A stretch of DNA of 64,000 bases, taken from the NCBI RefSeq assembly GCF_026319305.1, contig NZ_JAPDMV010000015.1, forward strand, positions 1 to 64,000, written 5' to 3'. Position 1 is the first letter of the stretch, and every line of letters starts with the position of its first letter. A model generated the notes under the pieces. That model did no database searches. It had not been told where the DNA came from and worked only from the letters and a program-made list of their open reading frames with translations. The DNA is from Methylophaga sp. OBS4. GTDB taxonomy: Bacteria; Pseudomonadota; Gammaproteobacteria; Nitrosococcales; Methylophagaceae. Shown here piece after piece: positions 17,438 through 28,294 of the stretch. The translations under genes and the position numbers were made by a program.

Positions 17438-18064
17438 TCACCCCCACATAATATCTGTTTGATTTGGTTGTAAGATACCGTTCTTCTCCCACTTGTAAAT
17501 ACGCATTGGCGGTATATTCAGAAGCTCTATCCTAATTTGCTCTGAGCCTAGATAGGGCCGGCACAGGGATACGATTCGCTTGCTCACCTGGTAGGCCACG
17601 AAACGACCGTTTGGTGCGAGCAGAGACGAAATCGCCTCAATAACTTGAGAGCCTTCACGATGCAGCATAGTTGAAAATGGAATACCAGAAATAACTGCCT
17701 CAGGCGCGCCTAGTCCATACATTGAAATGATTTCATTCAGTTCACATGCGCTGCCCAGGTGTGCAATGAGACGATCATCCTCAATGCCGCTAACAAAGGC
17801 ATGGAATCGCGGATTAATTTCTATGCTTAGGAGCTTAGCGTCTTGCGGCATCATACGCAGTATCGCTCGAGTTGTATTTCCTATACCGGCGCCCAACTCC
17901 ACCACAAATTTAGCCGAACCGATGGCTGCGGCCTCCTGAATGCGCTGTTCAAGGAAATGAGAGCTGGGAATGATCGAACCAATCTGAAGGGGATGTTTCA
18001 GAAATTCCTGAAAGAAAGCGAATCGTCCATTTAGCCGGGAATTGCCTGGTTTCATGTTTGCCAC
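17438..18064 (-). CDS. SAM-dependent methyltransferase, PmtA-like
   Basis: A 208-aa class I methyltransferase. The SAM-binding motif I is VVELGAGIGNTT (about residues 54-65); motif II SIEINPRF follows, and VISGIPFSTM occupies the motif IV position as in phosphatidylethanolamine N-methyltransferases (PmtA type) and rRNA dimethylase relatives. The N-terminus FFQEFLKHPLQIGSIIPSS is also typical of PmtA-like enzymes. Phospholipid N-methylation is likely but not proven. There are no obvious operon partners. Confidence 0.75.
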   Translation of the reverse strand: MANMKPGNSRLNGRFAFFQEFLKHPLQIGSIIPSSHFLEQRIQEAAAIGSAKFVVELGAGIGNTTRAILRMMPQDAKLLSIEINPRFHAFVSGIEDDRLIAHLGSACELNEIISMYGLGAPEAVISGIPFSTMLHREGSQVIEAISSLLAPNGRFVAYQVSKRIVSLCRPYLGSEQIRIELLNIPPMRIYKWEKNGILQPNQTDIMWG

Positions 18065-18230
18065 CCACTAATTTTTATTTTGTGGTGTCTAACAGTGAGT
18101 TATACGGCATGCCGTATCCCCCCTTCAGACGATATGCAAGCTGGTTGATCCTTATTGCGAGTGTTTACTTATATTTGTTATGCACAAGTAAACGTTATCA
18201 CAAATCAAGTTGACTGATCCCATGAACATA

Positions 18231-20003
18231 TCAATGGAACGGCCAAACCAGGGGTATCAGCGCAGTCGTAACCAGGGCGGACAAAATTGCCATCGGCGCA
18301 CCAATTCTCAAATAATCCGTAAATTGGTATCCACCCGGCCCCATCACCATCAGGTTTGTCTGATATCCCAAAGGCGTTAAAAAGCTGGCACTGGCTCCAA
18401 ACATGACAGCTATGATAAAAGGCATGGGGCTGACGCCAAGCTGCCCGGCGACACCCGTAGCTATCGGAAACAGTAAAACCGCTGCCGCATTGTTGGTGAT
18501 AAGCTCGGTAAAAAAACTGGTTACGATATAAACCAGCAACAGGGCCAGCCATGGATTTTCAATGCCACCACTTAGAAGAATGTCTACTATCCAGGCAGCG
18601 GCTCCACTTTCCTCCAACGCCGATCCCAGAGCAAAAGCAGCGCCAATAACCACCAATACGGGCAAATTAACGCTCACATTCATTCGAGCACGATTGACCG
18701 TCACACAGCCTGTCACCAACAATAAACCAGCGGCTAACAGTGCGGCCTCCAGAACGGACATGAGCCCCACGACATTGACCGCTACCATGACAAATAGAAT
18801 GCCCGTGGCAAGCGGCGCCTTGGAAAAATTGGGAGGCGTGGAATCCCGCAAGGGGCTGACCAGCATAAAGTCCCTGCGATACTGGTATTGCTCCACAAAG
18901 GCCTCACTGGTTTCCAATAGCAACGTATCACCGACCCGCAGCGTCATATCACCCACTTTGCCGGTCATGCGCCTGCCACCACGGCTGACACTCAATATCG
19001 CCGCGTGGTATAGGGATCGAAACTCCGTTTCCTTTACGGTCTTGTTTAATCCGGGAAATTCCGATCCCAAAACCACCTCGACCAAACAACGTTGATGATG
19101 ATTGAGTTGTAGCTTATGGGCGCCGCCATGGGCGGGAATCAGCCCGTTGATCCGCTGAAGCTCCCGCGCACAGGCGGGGGCGCCAATGAAGGCGAGCTGA
19201 TCGCCTTCTTGAAGCTGCATGTCAGGGCCGACTGCTGTATAAAGCTTTTCGCCGCGCTTGATATCAGTGAGGTAACCATGCTGCAAATTACGCAAACCTG
19301 CATCGCGAATGGATTTACTGTGCAAAGGACTGCCTTTGGGGATTGCCATCTCGACATAGTACTCACGGGCATGCTTCAATTGTTCTACCAGCTCTTCGCG
19401 TTGCGGTAACAACCTGCGACTAAACAGGATTAAAAACACTGAGCCTGCCAGCAGCAGAGGGACACCTACCCAGACCAAATCGAATATGTGAAGCCCCGCC
19501 ATGCCCCGGCTCTGCATCAGGCCATCGACAACAAGGTTGGTGCTGGTACCTATCAGAGTACAGGTACCCCCTAGAATGGCTGCGTAACTGAGAGGAAGCA
19601 GCAACTTCGACGGTGATATGTTCAGGCGCTGTGCCCACTCCTGTACCGCCGGGATCATGATGGCTACCACAGTGGTATTGTTGAGAAAGGCACTTAAAAA
19701 AGAGGTCGGCAGAATCAAGCGCGCCTGACTGGCCAGTACCGTATTGGGGTGGCCCAACAACTTGTGAGCAACCCAATAGATGGCCCCGGTATCCCTGAGT
19801 GCCGCCGCAACCACATACAACACCGCCACCGTCATCATGCCTGCGTTGGAGAATCCCGCCAGAGCTTGCTCAGTGGTAATAACGCCACCAACGAGTACCG
19901 CCACCATCGCCGCCATCATGGTGATTTCCGCGGGTACTCTGCTGGCCAAAGCCACCAGCACACCGACAACAACAGCCATGGTGAATAACATTTCCACTGT
20001 CAT
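18231..20003 (-). CDS. SLC13/DASS-family permease with RCK_C domains
   Basis: A 590-aa inner-membrane transporter of the SLC13 (divalent anion:Na+ symporter) family. Two membrane halves (about 1-190 and 395-590) flank two cytosolic TrkA-C/RCK_C domains (about 205-380; patterns LQEGDQLAFIGAP and LRVGDTLLLETSE). The hairpin motifs LNNTTVVAIMIPAV and ITNNAAAVLLFPIA are the SNT-like substrate and sodium sites. Members carry sulfate, dicarboxylates or other anions; the substrate is undetermined. No neighbouring metabolic genes help. Confidence 0.88.
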   Translation of the reverse strand: MTVEMLFTMAVVVGVLVALASRVPAEITMMAAMVAVLVGGVITTEQALAGFSNAGMMTVAVLYVVAAALRDTGAIYWVAHKLLGHPNTVLASQARLILPTSFLSAFLNNTTVVAIMIPAVQEWAQRLNISPSKLLLPLSYAAILGGTCTLIGTSTNLVVDGLMQSRGMAGLHIFDLVWVGVPLLLAGSVFLILFSRRLLPQREELVEQLKHAREYYVEMAIPKGSPLHSKSIRDAGLRNLQHGYLTDIKRGEKLYTAVGPDMQLQEGDQLAFIGAPACARELQRINGLIPAHGGAHKLQLNHHQRCLVEVVLGSEFPGLNKTVKETEFRSLYHAAILSVSRGGRRMTGKVGDMTLRVGDTLLLETSEAFVEQYQYRRDFMLVSPLRDSTPPNFSKAPLATGILFVMVAVNVVGLMSVLEAALLAAGLLLVTGCVTVNRARMNVSVNLPVLVVIGAAFALGSALEESGAAAWIVDILLSGGIENPWLALLLVYIVTSFFTELITNNAAAVLLFPIATGVAGQLGVSPMPFIIAVMFGASASFLTPLGYQTNLMVMGPGGYQFTDYLRIGAPMAILSALVTTALIPLVWPFH

Positions 20004-20048
20004 GATCAGGGGCGCCCCTTATATTCTGATTGCTAATTAAAGGGGATC

Positions 20049-20934
20049 AAAGGGTAGCTTCCCTATTAATTTCGACATCAGGGTTTATTTGTTGGGTTTT
20101 ATTCTTCAATCCAATCTACTGAGCTGGTCCTTTGACTTGAGTTTCAAGTGATCTGGCCCCTTGAATTTGTTGAATTTGCAAACCAAGGATGAACTCTCGA
20201 ATAGTTGCTGTTAACTCCCGGATTTCTCCACTCTTCCCTTCAAGTCTTTCATCGAAAGTATAGGTAGCCGTGGCACGGGTTAGCGCAGCTTTCTTACCAG
20301 CCTCGACCATAACTGGATTTTTATATCCAATTTCAGTGGAAACAGCAGAGGTCGATGCCGCTGTTGATTTTGAAGTATGGAAAACCTCTTCAAGATAAAG
20401 CGAGTTATTGGAAAACAAACGGTATTTCCAAAGTTCAATATTTGCACCCATAACTTGCACAGCATGTAAATCATATTTTTTATAGTTTGGTGCAATGCAA
20501 ATAACTCTGACGTCAGACCAATCCACTTTAACGCCATTTCCTAGCCGCTTTTGCACTGCAATCTCAAAATCACCTTTATGATCTTGAATCCAGTGCAAAT
20601 AGAAAAGACTTTGGTTAATCAGCTCTGATGATTCGACTTTTTTGTATTCTATGATGACCGGATTATCTTCTTCTGATAGCGCAAGGCTATCAATTCGACC
20701 AGCGTGTTGAGCGCCAGTCGAGAATTCACTGGCAACGGATCGGCAATTGAAAACGGTTTCTAGATTTTTCTCAATCAGGGACTGCAAGTCCTTTTCCAGA
20801 TCGAAATTCTTCTGCTCTACGGCAGAAAGCTTATCCCCTGAAATATCAAATATCGGCACTTGATGATTACTCCATTCTCTCTGTGGCTTCTAACGCCGCC
20901 AACACCGGCCGGGAATTAAAGGGTAGCGTCCCCT
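20049..20934. repeat. near-identical short repeats flanking a truncated gene
   Basis: AAAGGGTAGCTTCCCT (20049-20064) and AAAGGGTAGCGTCCCCT (20918-20934) are direct repeats in the same orientation, each inside an AT-rich ATTAAAGGG context and each weakly palindromic. They flank the truncated gene at 20116-20859. Motifs of this AAAGGG...CCCTTT type are often linked to REP-type sequences; no transposase lies here. Confidence 0.5.
20116..20859 (-). CDS. DUF5655-family nuclease-like protein, C-terminally truncated
   Basis: A 247-aa protein whose first 190 residues match the N-terminal part of DUF5655-associated proteins: MPIFDISGDKL start, GRIDSLALS...VIIEYKK (the D...ExK of a PD-(D/E)xK nuclease fold, about 54-73), and DWSDVRVICIAPNY. 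It then enters YTFDERLEGKSGEIRELTATIREFIL, the beginning of the DUF5655 domain, but stops after about 20 unrelated residues. Relatives are about 300 aa. The gene is probably decayed or has a degraded effector domain. Composition is more AT-rich than its neighbours, which suggests transfer. Confidence 0.7.
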   Translation of the reverse strand: MPIFDISGDKLSAVEQKNFDLEKDLQSLIEKNLETVFNCRSVASEFSTGAQHAGRIDSLALSEEDNPVIIEYKKVESSELINQSLFYLHWIQDHKGDFEIAVQKRLGNGVKVDWSDVRVICIAPNYKKYDLHAVQVMGANIELWKYRLFSNNSLYLEEVFHTSKSTAASTSAVSTEIGYKNPVMVEAGKKAALTRATATYTFDERLEGKSGEIRELTATIREFILGLQIQQIQGARSLETQVKGPAQ

Positions 20935-21009
20935 TTTTAAGCTAAGCTATACCATCAACGGTGGCGGTTTTTAACATGTTCTTTTCCTTTAGTCGGATTA
21001 GTAGTCTGC

Positions 21010-21408
21010 TTATTTACGTTTGCATTTACAGAGACAATCCACACTCCAACTGCCGCCACCTGCAAACACAAAATACAGAAACACAAAGCAGAACATGATG
21101 GCTAGTTCACCACCGTTATTCAGCGGCCAGAACGCTTTGGGCGCATGGGCAATAAAGTAGGCAAAGGCCATCTGGCCCGACAGGATGAATGCAACCGGAC
21201 GGGTAAACAGGCCAATTAATAGTAAAAAGCCGCCGACCAGTTCCAGTACACCAGCGGCACCAATTAGTGAAAACAGCTCAAATGGTTGATGTGGTTCAGC
21301 CGGGAAGCCGAAAATTTTCATTCCACCGTGCTGCATAAACAGGAACGCGGAAATAATACGGACAATACTCAAAACACGCGGTTGCCATGATGCCAGGAAA
21401 TTTTCCAT
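21010..21408 (-). CDS. DoxX family membrane protein
   Basis: A 132-aa four-helix membrane protein of the DoxX/YphA family. The N-terminal VLSIVRIISAFLFMQHGGMKIFGF and LFSLIGAAGVLELVGGFLLLIGLFTRP are the family signatures. It ends with a lysine/cysteine-rich tail (CLCKCKRK). The function is poorly known; members associate with redox or respiratory complexes. AGGAGAAGAG precedes the ATG. It is 44 bp downstream of a DUF6524-like membrane gene on the same strand, likely co-transcribed. Confidence 0.85.
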   Translation of the reverse strand: MENFLASWQPRVLSIVRIISAFLFMQHGGMKIFGFPAEPHQPFELFSLIGAAGVLELVGGFLLLIGLFTRPVAFILSGQMAFAYFIAHAPKAFWPLNNGGELAIMFCFVFLYFVFAGGGSWSVDCLCKCKRK

Positions 21409-21451
21409 TTTCTCTTCTCCTTATTGGTTTTGATGAATTTGTGTTGCCTGA

Positions 21452-21883
21452 TTATTCGTCCACATCATCCATATCGGCCTGACCGGACATGCGGCGGCGG
21501 ATATGTGACCAGGACATACCGACAGCCAACACAGCCGAGAGCAGGAACAGAATGATATAGCTGAGTACCGAGAAGCTGCCGATACCGATCAGGCCGATAT
21601 CGACCAGCCACCAGATAATAATGGCGAAAAAGGCGAGGGCGAGTGCCAATCCGAAACCGCCCAACGAGCGGAAGGTGGCGCGCAGGTAAATGGTCCAGCC
21701 GATCAGCAGCACAATGGTGACCAAGGCAAAAGGCGGGGAAAGGAAAGTCGCTTCACCGAAAAAAGCGTCTTTGGCCCAGTGATAGTAGCTGAGGCCGCTG
21801 GGGTTGTAGGTCGCGTAAACCAGCACCAGGGCGAATGCCAAACGAATAAAGAAGCTTTGCCAGGTAAAGCGATGTGCCGCCAT
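21452..21883 (-). CDS. DUF6524-like membrane protein
   Basis: A 143-aa protein with four predicted transmembrane helices (about 8-25, 47-65, 75-95, 100-120) and an acidic C-terminus (QADMDDVDE). The start at 21883 is chosen because AAGGA lies just upstream and the sequence MAAHRFTWQSFFIRLAFALVL fits the family start; the frame is open to 21946. The pattern with TYNPSGLSYYHW matches DUF6524 proteins. The function is unknown. Confidence 0.75.
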   Translation of the reverse strand: MAAHRFTWQSFFIRLAFALVLVYATYNPSGLSYYHWAKDAFFGEATFLSPPFALVTIVLLIGWTIYLRATFRSLGGFGLALALAFFAIIIWWLVDIGLIGIGSFSVLSYIILFLLSAVLAVGMSWSHIRRRMSGQADMDDVDE

Positions 21884-22361
21884 ATTGAGTCCTTTTCCTA
21901 TCACGCTGAATTCAGCTAAGGATAGCTTGCTAGGGGGAAATCGCAAACCTTTAACCCGGATTTCTCACCACTGTTCGTCGCAAGGGCGTTGAGACGCCGT
22001 TTATCAAAGTAAATCTTTATCCGCAGATTACGCCGATGAACGCGGATTATTCCATGAGATGGGTAGACCTATGCCTATATCAGTACGGCAATGCCGGTTC
22101 ATTTCCAGTCCTCTATCGGAGTAAGCAACTCAAGGCTTTCTAGGTTGATTTCGTCTGGTTCAGAGGAGACTCAGATAACTATCTCAAAGTATCGGGGTTG
22201 GCAAAAGCCCTGCTACTCAACTTTGGTGTCGGGAGTCTGCAACATACAAAGACTGTTTTAATCTGTGAGAATCGGCGAAATCTGCGGATTTATAAAAAAT
22301 TTCCACGACAGGAATGACGGAAAATAAATTTTGGGCGGGAACCTGCTGAACAGAGGCGAGC
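21884..22361. other. 478-bp intergenic gap with REP-like inverted repeats
   Basis: No convincing reading frame. It holds two copies of a 30-bp repeat in inverted orientation, 22019-22048 and 22260-22289 (24 of 30 positions agree when one is reverse complemented; core ATCCGCAGATT). Similar ATCCGCAGATTACGCCGAT-type sequences are widely dispersed in proteobacterial genomes. Nothing else is recognisable. Confidence 0.55.
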
Positions 22362-22637
22362 TTAGTGAATCTCGAAATCGGTGAATTCACCGGTGGCGGG
22401 TTTTTCGGTGATATCAACTTTGGCAACATTGGCAAAGCGCGGGCCCTGTTTGGCCCAGGCGATCAGCGCGTTGAGGCTGGCGGTCTCGCCTTCGATGAGC
22501 ATTTCTACGCGGCCGTCGGCCCGGTTTCTGACCCAGCCGGTGACGTCAAGGCGTTGTGCCTGTTCCCAGGCAGCCATGCGGTAACTGACGCCTTGTACGC
22601 GGCCGTTAACTAATAAATGATATCTTTTTATTCCCAT
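22362..22637 (-). CDS. acyP: acylphosphatase
   Basis: A 91-aa enzyme that hydrolyses acyl phosphates. The signature [16 protein letters not shown] carries the phosphate-loop Arg, and [17 protein letters not shown] provides the catalytic Asn and the second signature. The length is usual. The ATG lies within the last codons of guaA (10-bp overlap), so it is translated as the distal gene of the guaB-guaA transcript, an unusual partner. Confidence 0.93.
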   Translation of the reverse strand: MGIKRYHLLVNGRVQGVSYRMAAWEQAQRLDVTGWVRNRADGRVEMLIEGETASLNALIAWAKQGPRFANVAKVDITEKPATGEFTDFEIH

Positions 22638-24205
22638 TCAATCGTAGCGGGTGGCTTGCCGGAGATATCGTACGTCACCCGTGAAATACCTGTGGTTTCG
22701 TTAATGATACGACGCGAAACGAGATCCAGGAAGTCGTATGGCAGATGTGCCCAGCGTGCGGTCATAAAGTCGATAGTTTCGACCGCGCGCAGCGCGACAA
22801 CATAGTCATAACGCCGACCGTCGCCCATCACGCCGACTGATTTTACCGGTAAAAATACAGTAAACGCCTGGCTGGTTTTGTCGTATAAATCATGTTTTCG
22901 CAATTCTTCGATAAAAATATGATCCGCTTTACGCAGCAGATCGGCATATTCTTTTTTCACTTCACCCAGAATGCGTACCCCCAGACCCGGCCCCGGGAAC
23001 GGGTGTCGATAAACCATATCGAAAGGCAGGCCCAGCTCAACACCGAGTTTACGCACTTCGTCTTTAAACAGTTCACGCAGCGGCTCGAGCAGATCCAGTT
23101 TCATTTCTTCCGGCAGGCCACCGACGTTATGGTGGGTTTTAATCACATGGGCCTTACCGGTTTTAGCCGCGGCCGATTCGATCACATCCGGATAGATGGT
23201 GCCTTGAGCCAGCCATTTAACATTGGATAGTTTGCTGGCTTCTTCATCGAATACTTCTACAAATACCCGACCGATAATACGGCGCTTTTGTTCCGGATCG
23301 TTGACACCGGCAAGTTCACCCAGGAAACGATCTTCGGCATCAACACGGATGACTTTGATGCCCATATGTTTGGCGAACATCGCCATCACCTGATCACCTT
23401 CATGGTGGCGCAGCAGGCCGTTATCAACAAACACGCAGGTCAGTTGGTCACCGATAGCTTTGTGCAACAGGGCGGCCACCACGGATGAGTCAACCCCACC
23501 GGACAAACCCAGCAGCACTTCATCGTCGCCGACTTGTTCGCGAACGGCGTTGATATGGTCTTCAATGATATTGGCCGAAGTCCACAAGGTGTCACAGCCG
23601 CAGATTTCAATCAGGAAGCGTTCGATCATGCGCTGTCCCTGCGTCGTGTGAGTCACTTCAGGGTGGAACTGCAGGCCGTAGAATTTACGTTCTTCATCAG
23701 CCATACCGGCAATCGGCGCGCTGTCGGTGCTGGCTATGACTTTGAAACCTTCCGGCATACGGGCAACACGGTCACCGTGGCTCATCCACACGTCGAGCAT
23801 GCCCCAGCCTTCTTCGGTAGTGTGATCTTCGATATCTTTGAGCAATAGCGAATGGCCACGGGCACGAATCTGGGCGTAACCGAATTCGCGGTGTTCGAAG
23901 GATTCAACCAGGCCACCCAGCTGTGATGCCATGGTTTGCATGCCGTAGCAAATGCCTAATATCGGCAGACCCAGTTCAAATACTACATGGGGTGCGCTGG
24001 GCGCTTCTTCACCGATAGTGGAATCGGGACCGCCGGATAGAATAATGCCTTTGGGATTGAATTCACGGATCTCGGCTTCGCTGATATCCGGGTTGCGCAG
24101 TTCGCAGTAGACTCCGGCTTCACGAATACGGCGCGCAATGAGCTGCGTGTATTGGGAGCCGAAATCAAGGATAAGAATACGATGATCGTGAATATTGCTG
24201 GTCAT
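22628..24205 (-). CDS. guaA: GMP synthase (glutamine-hydrolysing)
   Basis: Converts XMP to GMP with glutamine and ATP. 525 aa. Class I glutamine amidotransferase domain (about 8-200) with catalytic Cys in GICYGMQ and the His-Glu of QFHPEVTHT; then the ATP-pyrophosphatase P-loop SGGVDSSV (about 234-241) and the dimerisation domain with [10 protein letters not shown]. The C-terminus ends IEWE as in most orthologs. It follows guaB with 66 bp between, containing a strong hairpin. Confidence 0.97.
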   Translation of the reverse strand: MTSNIHDHRILILDFGSQYTQLIARRIREAGVYCELRNPDISEAEIREFNPKGIILSGGPDSTIGEEAPSAPHVVFELGLPILGICYGMQTMASQLGGLVESFEHREFGYAQIRARGHSLLLKDIEDHTTEEGWGMLDVWMSHGDRVARMPEGFKVIASTDSAPIAGMADEERKFYGLQFHPEVTHTTQGQRMIERFLIEICGCDTLWTSANIIEDHINAVREQVGDDEVLLGLSGGVDSSVVAALLHKAIGDQLTCVFVDNGLLRHHEGDQVMAMFAKHMGIKVIRVDAEDRFLGELAGVNDPEQKRRIIGRVFVEVFDEEASKLSNVKWLAQGTIYPDVIESAAAKTGKAHVIKTHHNVGGLPEEMKLDLLEPLRELFKDEVRKLGVELGLPFDMVYRHPFPGPGLGVRILGEVKKEYADLLRKADHIFIEELRKHDLYDKTSQAFTVFLPVKSVGVMGDGRRYDYVVALRAVETIDFMTARWAHLPYDFLDLVSRRIINETTGISRVTYDISGKPPATIEWE

Positions 24206-24234
24206 TGAGGTCTCTTTAATACAGTTAAAGCAAA

Positions 24235-24255
24235 GCTGCCCCGAAGCGGGGCAGC
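24235..24255 (-). terminator. hairpin between guaB and guaA
   Basis: 9-bp perfect GC-rich stem (24235-24243 with 24247-24255) and a 3-nt loop, followed on the minus strand by TTTGCTTT. It could be an attenuator or partial terminator lowering guaA relative to guaB, or an RNA-stabilising stem. Confidence 0.6.
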
Positions 24256-24271
24256 GATATCAGGCAGGCCA

Positions 24272-25780
<1,509 letters not shown>

Positions 25781-25787
25781 TCAGGAA

Positions 25788-25948
25788 AGTGCTCCTTCAA
25801 TGTGATATTTTGGAGTTCAGTTGGTCTGTCAGTGTTCAGGTCAAGGCGCAGCTCGCAGTGAATGTCCACTCCCTTGTCAGGCACCGTAACACTGCAGCAG
25901 GACACCACAGGGACGCTGAAACCGAAAATATCACATTGAAGGAGCACT
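25788..25948. repeat. 161-bp MITE-like element with 24-bp perfect terminal inverted repeats
   Basis: 25788-25811 and 25925-25948 are exact reverse complements; an inner stretch of about 15 bp also pairs imperfectly, and CAGTGTT (25830-25836) pairs with AACACTG (25888-25894). The whole unit is quasi-palindromic and non-coding. It lies between the divergent guaB and xseA. The right arm contains AAGGAG (25939-25944), which could serve as the xseA ribosome binding site, and the left arm abuts the guaB -10. No clear target duplication beyond AA is seen. Confidence 0.7.
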
Positions 25949-25956
25949 AAGGGTTT

Positions 25957-27465
25957 ATGGCATCACTTAATACATCTGATAACCGGCCCGCGCTGGCAAA
26001 TCGCGCCGTCAAGGATGTGTATGCCGTGTCTAGACTGGTGCGTGAAGCGCGTGTGTTGCTGGAAGGCTCGTTTCCCCTGTTGTGGGTTGAAGGCGAGATC
26101 TCCAATCTTGCGATGCCTGCCTCAGGCCATATCTATTTCACCTTGAAAGATGAAGCCGCACAGGTACGTTGCGCAATGTTTCGCAATCGTAACCAGCAAC
26201 TGCGCTTTACCCCTGAAAACGGCATGCAGGTCTTGTTGCGGGTGCGTGTCACGCTTTACGAAGGCCGCGGTGAATTTCAGCTGGTGGTTGAGCACATGGA
26301 AGAGGCCGGTAGCGGCGCCTTGCAACGTGCTTATGAAGCGCTGAAACAACGTCTCGGGCAGGAAGGCCTGTTTGATGAAAAATACAAAAAACCGATCCCC
26401 GAGTTGCCGCAGACCATAGGCATAGTCTCATCACCTGACGGCGCGGCGGTACACGATATTCTCAGTGTGCTGAAAAGACGTTTTCCTGCCGTCGACGTTA
26501 TTTTGTATCCGGTGGCGGTACAGGGTGAGTCAGCCGCAAGGCAGATTGCACAAGCCATTCGTCTGGCCGATGAACGCAAAGAATGTGATGTGCTGATTGT
26601 CGGACGGGGCGGCGGATCACTGGAAGATTTGTGGAGTTTCAACGATGAACAGCTGGCGCGCACTCTCTTTGCCTGCGAACTGCCCATTATATCGGCTGTC
26701 GGCCATGAAATAGACTTCACTATCACTGATTTTGTCGCTGATGTCAGAGCGCCGACACCGTCAGCCGCTGCCGAGATAGCGGTGCCGGATGCCAGGCAGT
26801 TGCTGGCAAGAATGCAGGGGCTGACACAACGACTGACTTCGATGACACGTCAATTTCTGGCGGGCGAACAACGTCATTTACAACATCTGCAAAGAAGGCT
26901 GCCACGTCCGGACTGGCAACTGGCACAGCAAACCCAGTTGCTGACACGAAACAAAAAAATGCTGGATGCTGCCTGGCAAAGAGCCTGGCTTAACCGGCAG
27001 CAGCAATTGGATTATCTGGCGGCCAGACTGAAACATCCGCAGGCACAAATCGATAACCAGAAAGTGAACTTGAATACGCTGCAACGCAGGCTGGAACAGG
27101 CATTCAAGAATCAGCAGCAACAAGCGCTGAGCTTGTTTTCTTCTCTGCGCCAGCGTTTAAACAGGCAGCTTCCCGCTAGCCGAATTGCCGGGCAACAACA
27201 GCATGTGGCGAGTGTGCAAAAACAACTGCATCGTCTGATGCAGCAGCAATTGGATGCCGCCAGACAAATGCTGGCCCAGCAAGTCAGAACCCTGGCAGCG
27301 GTAAGCCCGCTTAATACGCTGGAGCGCGGATACAGTATCACCACTGTGGCGGAGTCGGATGAAGTGATTACCCGCGCCACTGATATTGAAGTCGGACAAT
27401 CGGTCCGGGTACGGTTGCATCAAGGCAGATTGGATTGTGAGGTAAAAAATGTCTCTGATAAGTAG
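25957..27465 (+). CDS. xseA: exodeoxyribonuclease VII large subunit
   Basis: Large subunit of the exonuclease VII complex that degrades single-stranded DNA from both ends. 502 aa. The OB-fold nucleic-acid-binding domain lies at about 20-120 (WVEGEISNLAMPASGHIYFTLKD), the catalytic domain at about 130-320 with IVSSPDGAAVHDIL, GRGGGSLEDLWSFNDE and SAVGHEIDFTITD(F)VAD, and then a glutamine-rich coiled coil at about 330-455. The xseB small subunit is not in the window. The stop overlaps the start of the M23 peptidase gene by 17 bp. Confidence 0.95.
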   Translation: MASLNTSDNRPALANRAVKDVYAVSRLVREARVLLEGSFPLLWVEGEISNLAMPASGHIYFTLKDEAAQVRCAMFRNRNQQLRFTPENGMQVLLRVRVTLYEGRGEFQLVVEHMEEAGSGALQRAYEALKQRLGQEGLFDEKYKKPIPELPQTIGIVSSPDGAAVHDILSVLKRRFPAVDVILYPVAVQGESAARQIAQAIRLADERKECDVLIVGRGGGSLEDLWSFNDEQLARTLFACELPIISAVGHEIDFTITDFVADVRAPTPSAAAEIAVPDARQLLARMQGLTQRLTSMTRQFLAGEQRHLQHLQRRLPRPDWQLAQQTQLLTRNKKMLDAAWQRAWLNRQQQLDYLAARLKHPQAQIDNQKVNLNTLQRRLEQAFKNQQQQALSLFSSLRQRLNRQLPASRIAGQQQHVASVQKQLHRLMQQQLDAARQMLAQQVRTLAAVSPLNTLERGYSITTVAESDEVITRATDIEVGQSVRVRLHQGRLDCEVKNVSDK

Positions 27466-28285
27466 GCTGGTGGCAATATTAAGTTTATTGCTGATTTCTA
27501 ATGTATGGGCGGCCAGCCTGCCGCAACAGTCGGCCGTGCCGGGCGGAGTGGTGAATATTCCGCTGAGTCTGGACACGGAAAAGAAACCTGCCGTCAGTTT
27601 CCAAAACAAACCGGTGATGGTGGTGGCGGCAGACGGTCAGTGGCAGGCGGTGCTCGGCGTACCGTTAACAGCCAAAGCGGGCAGCCATAAAATTCAGGTG
27701 ACACGTGGCAGTGAGCAAAGCACAGCCATCTTTGATATTGCTGATAAGGCTTACCCCACTCAGCACATCACCATCACAGACAAACGCAAGGTTAACCCGA
27801 CCAAACTGGATATGGAGCGTATTAACCGCGAAACGGCCAAAATCAACAAGGCACTCAAGCACTGGACGGAGAAAGACGTTATTCCTTTCAACTTTATCTG
27901 GCCGATAGAAGGCGAGATCAGTGGTCTGTTCGGTCGTCGACGGGTATTTAACGGCGAGCCGCGCAAGCCGCATAGCGGCATGGATATCGCTGCGCCGACA
28001 GGAACCGCAATTCATGCCCCTGCTGAAGGTGTGGTGCGTGATACCGGTGATTATTTCTTTAACGGCAATACGGTGTTTATCGACCATGGACAGGGGCTGG
28101 TAACCATGTTCTGTCATATGGACCGTATTGATGTGAAAACCGGCCAGAGCGTCAAGCAGGGTGAAGTGATTGGTACGGTCGGGGCGACCGGGCGGGTAAC
28201 CGGGCCGCACCTGCATTTGGGCGTCAGTCTTAACGATGAGCGGGTGGAGCCGAGATTATTTTTTCCGCCTCGTCGTGAGCGCTAG
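27449..28285 (+). CDS. M23 family periplasmic metallopeptidase
   Basis: A 278-aa exported LytM-type peptidase. The signal peptide (about 1-22) ends at VWA. An N-terminal Ig-like domain (about 25-130) precedes the M23 domain (about 150-270) with zinc ligands in HSGMDIAAPTGT (H, D) and GPHLHLGV (HxH). All catalytic residues are present, so it is likely an active murein endopeptidase acting in the periplasm. It overlaps xseA by 17 bp and is thus coupled to it. Confidence 0.92.
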   Translation: MSLISRLVAILSLLLISNVWAASLPQQSAVPGGVVNIPLSLDTEKKPAVSFQNKPVMVVAADGQWQAVLGVPLTAKAGSHKIQVTRGSEQSTAIFDIADKAYPTQHITITDKRKVNPTKLDMERINRETAKINKALKHWTEKDVIPFNFIWPIEGEISGLFGRRRVFNGEPRKPHSGMDIAAPTGTAIHAPAEGVVRDTGDYFFNGNTVFIDHGQGLVTMFCHMDRIDVKTGQSVKQGEVIGTVGATGRVTGPHLHLGVSLNDERVEPRLFFPPRRER

Positions 28286-28294
28286 TACTTAGAC

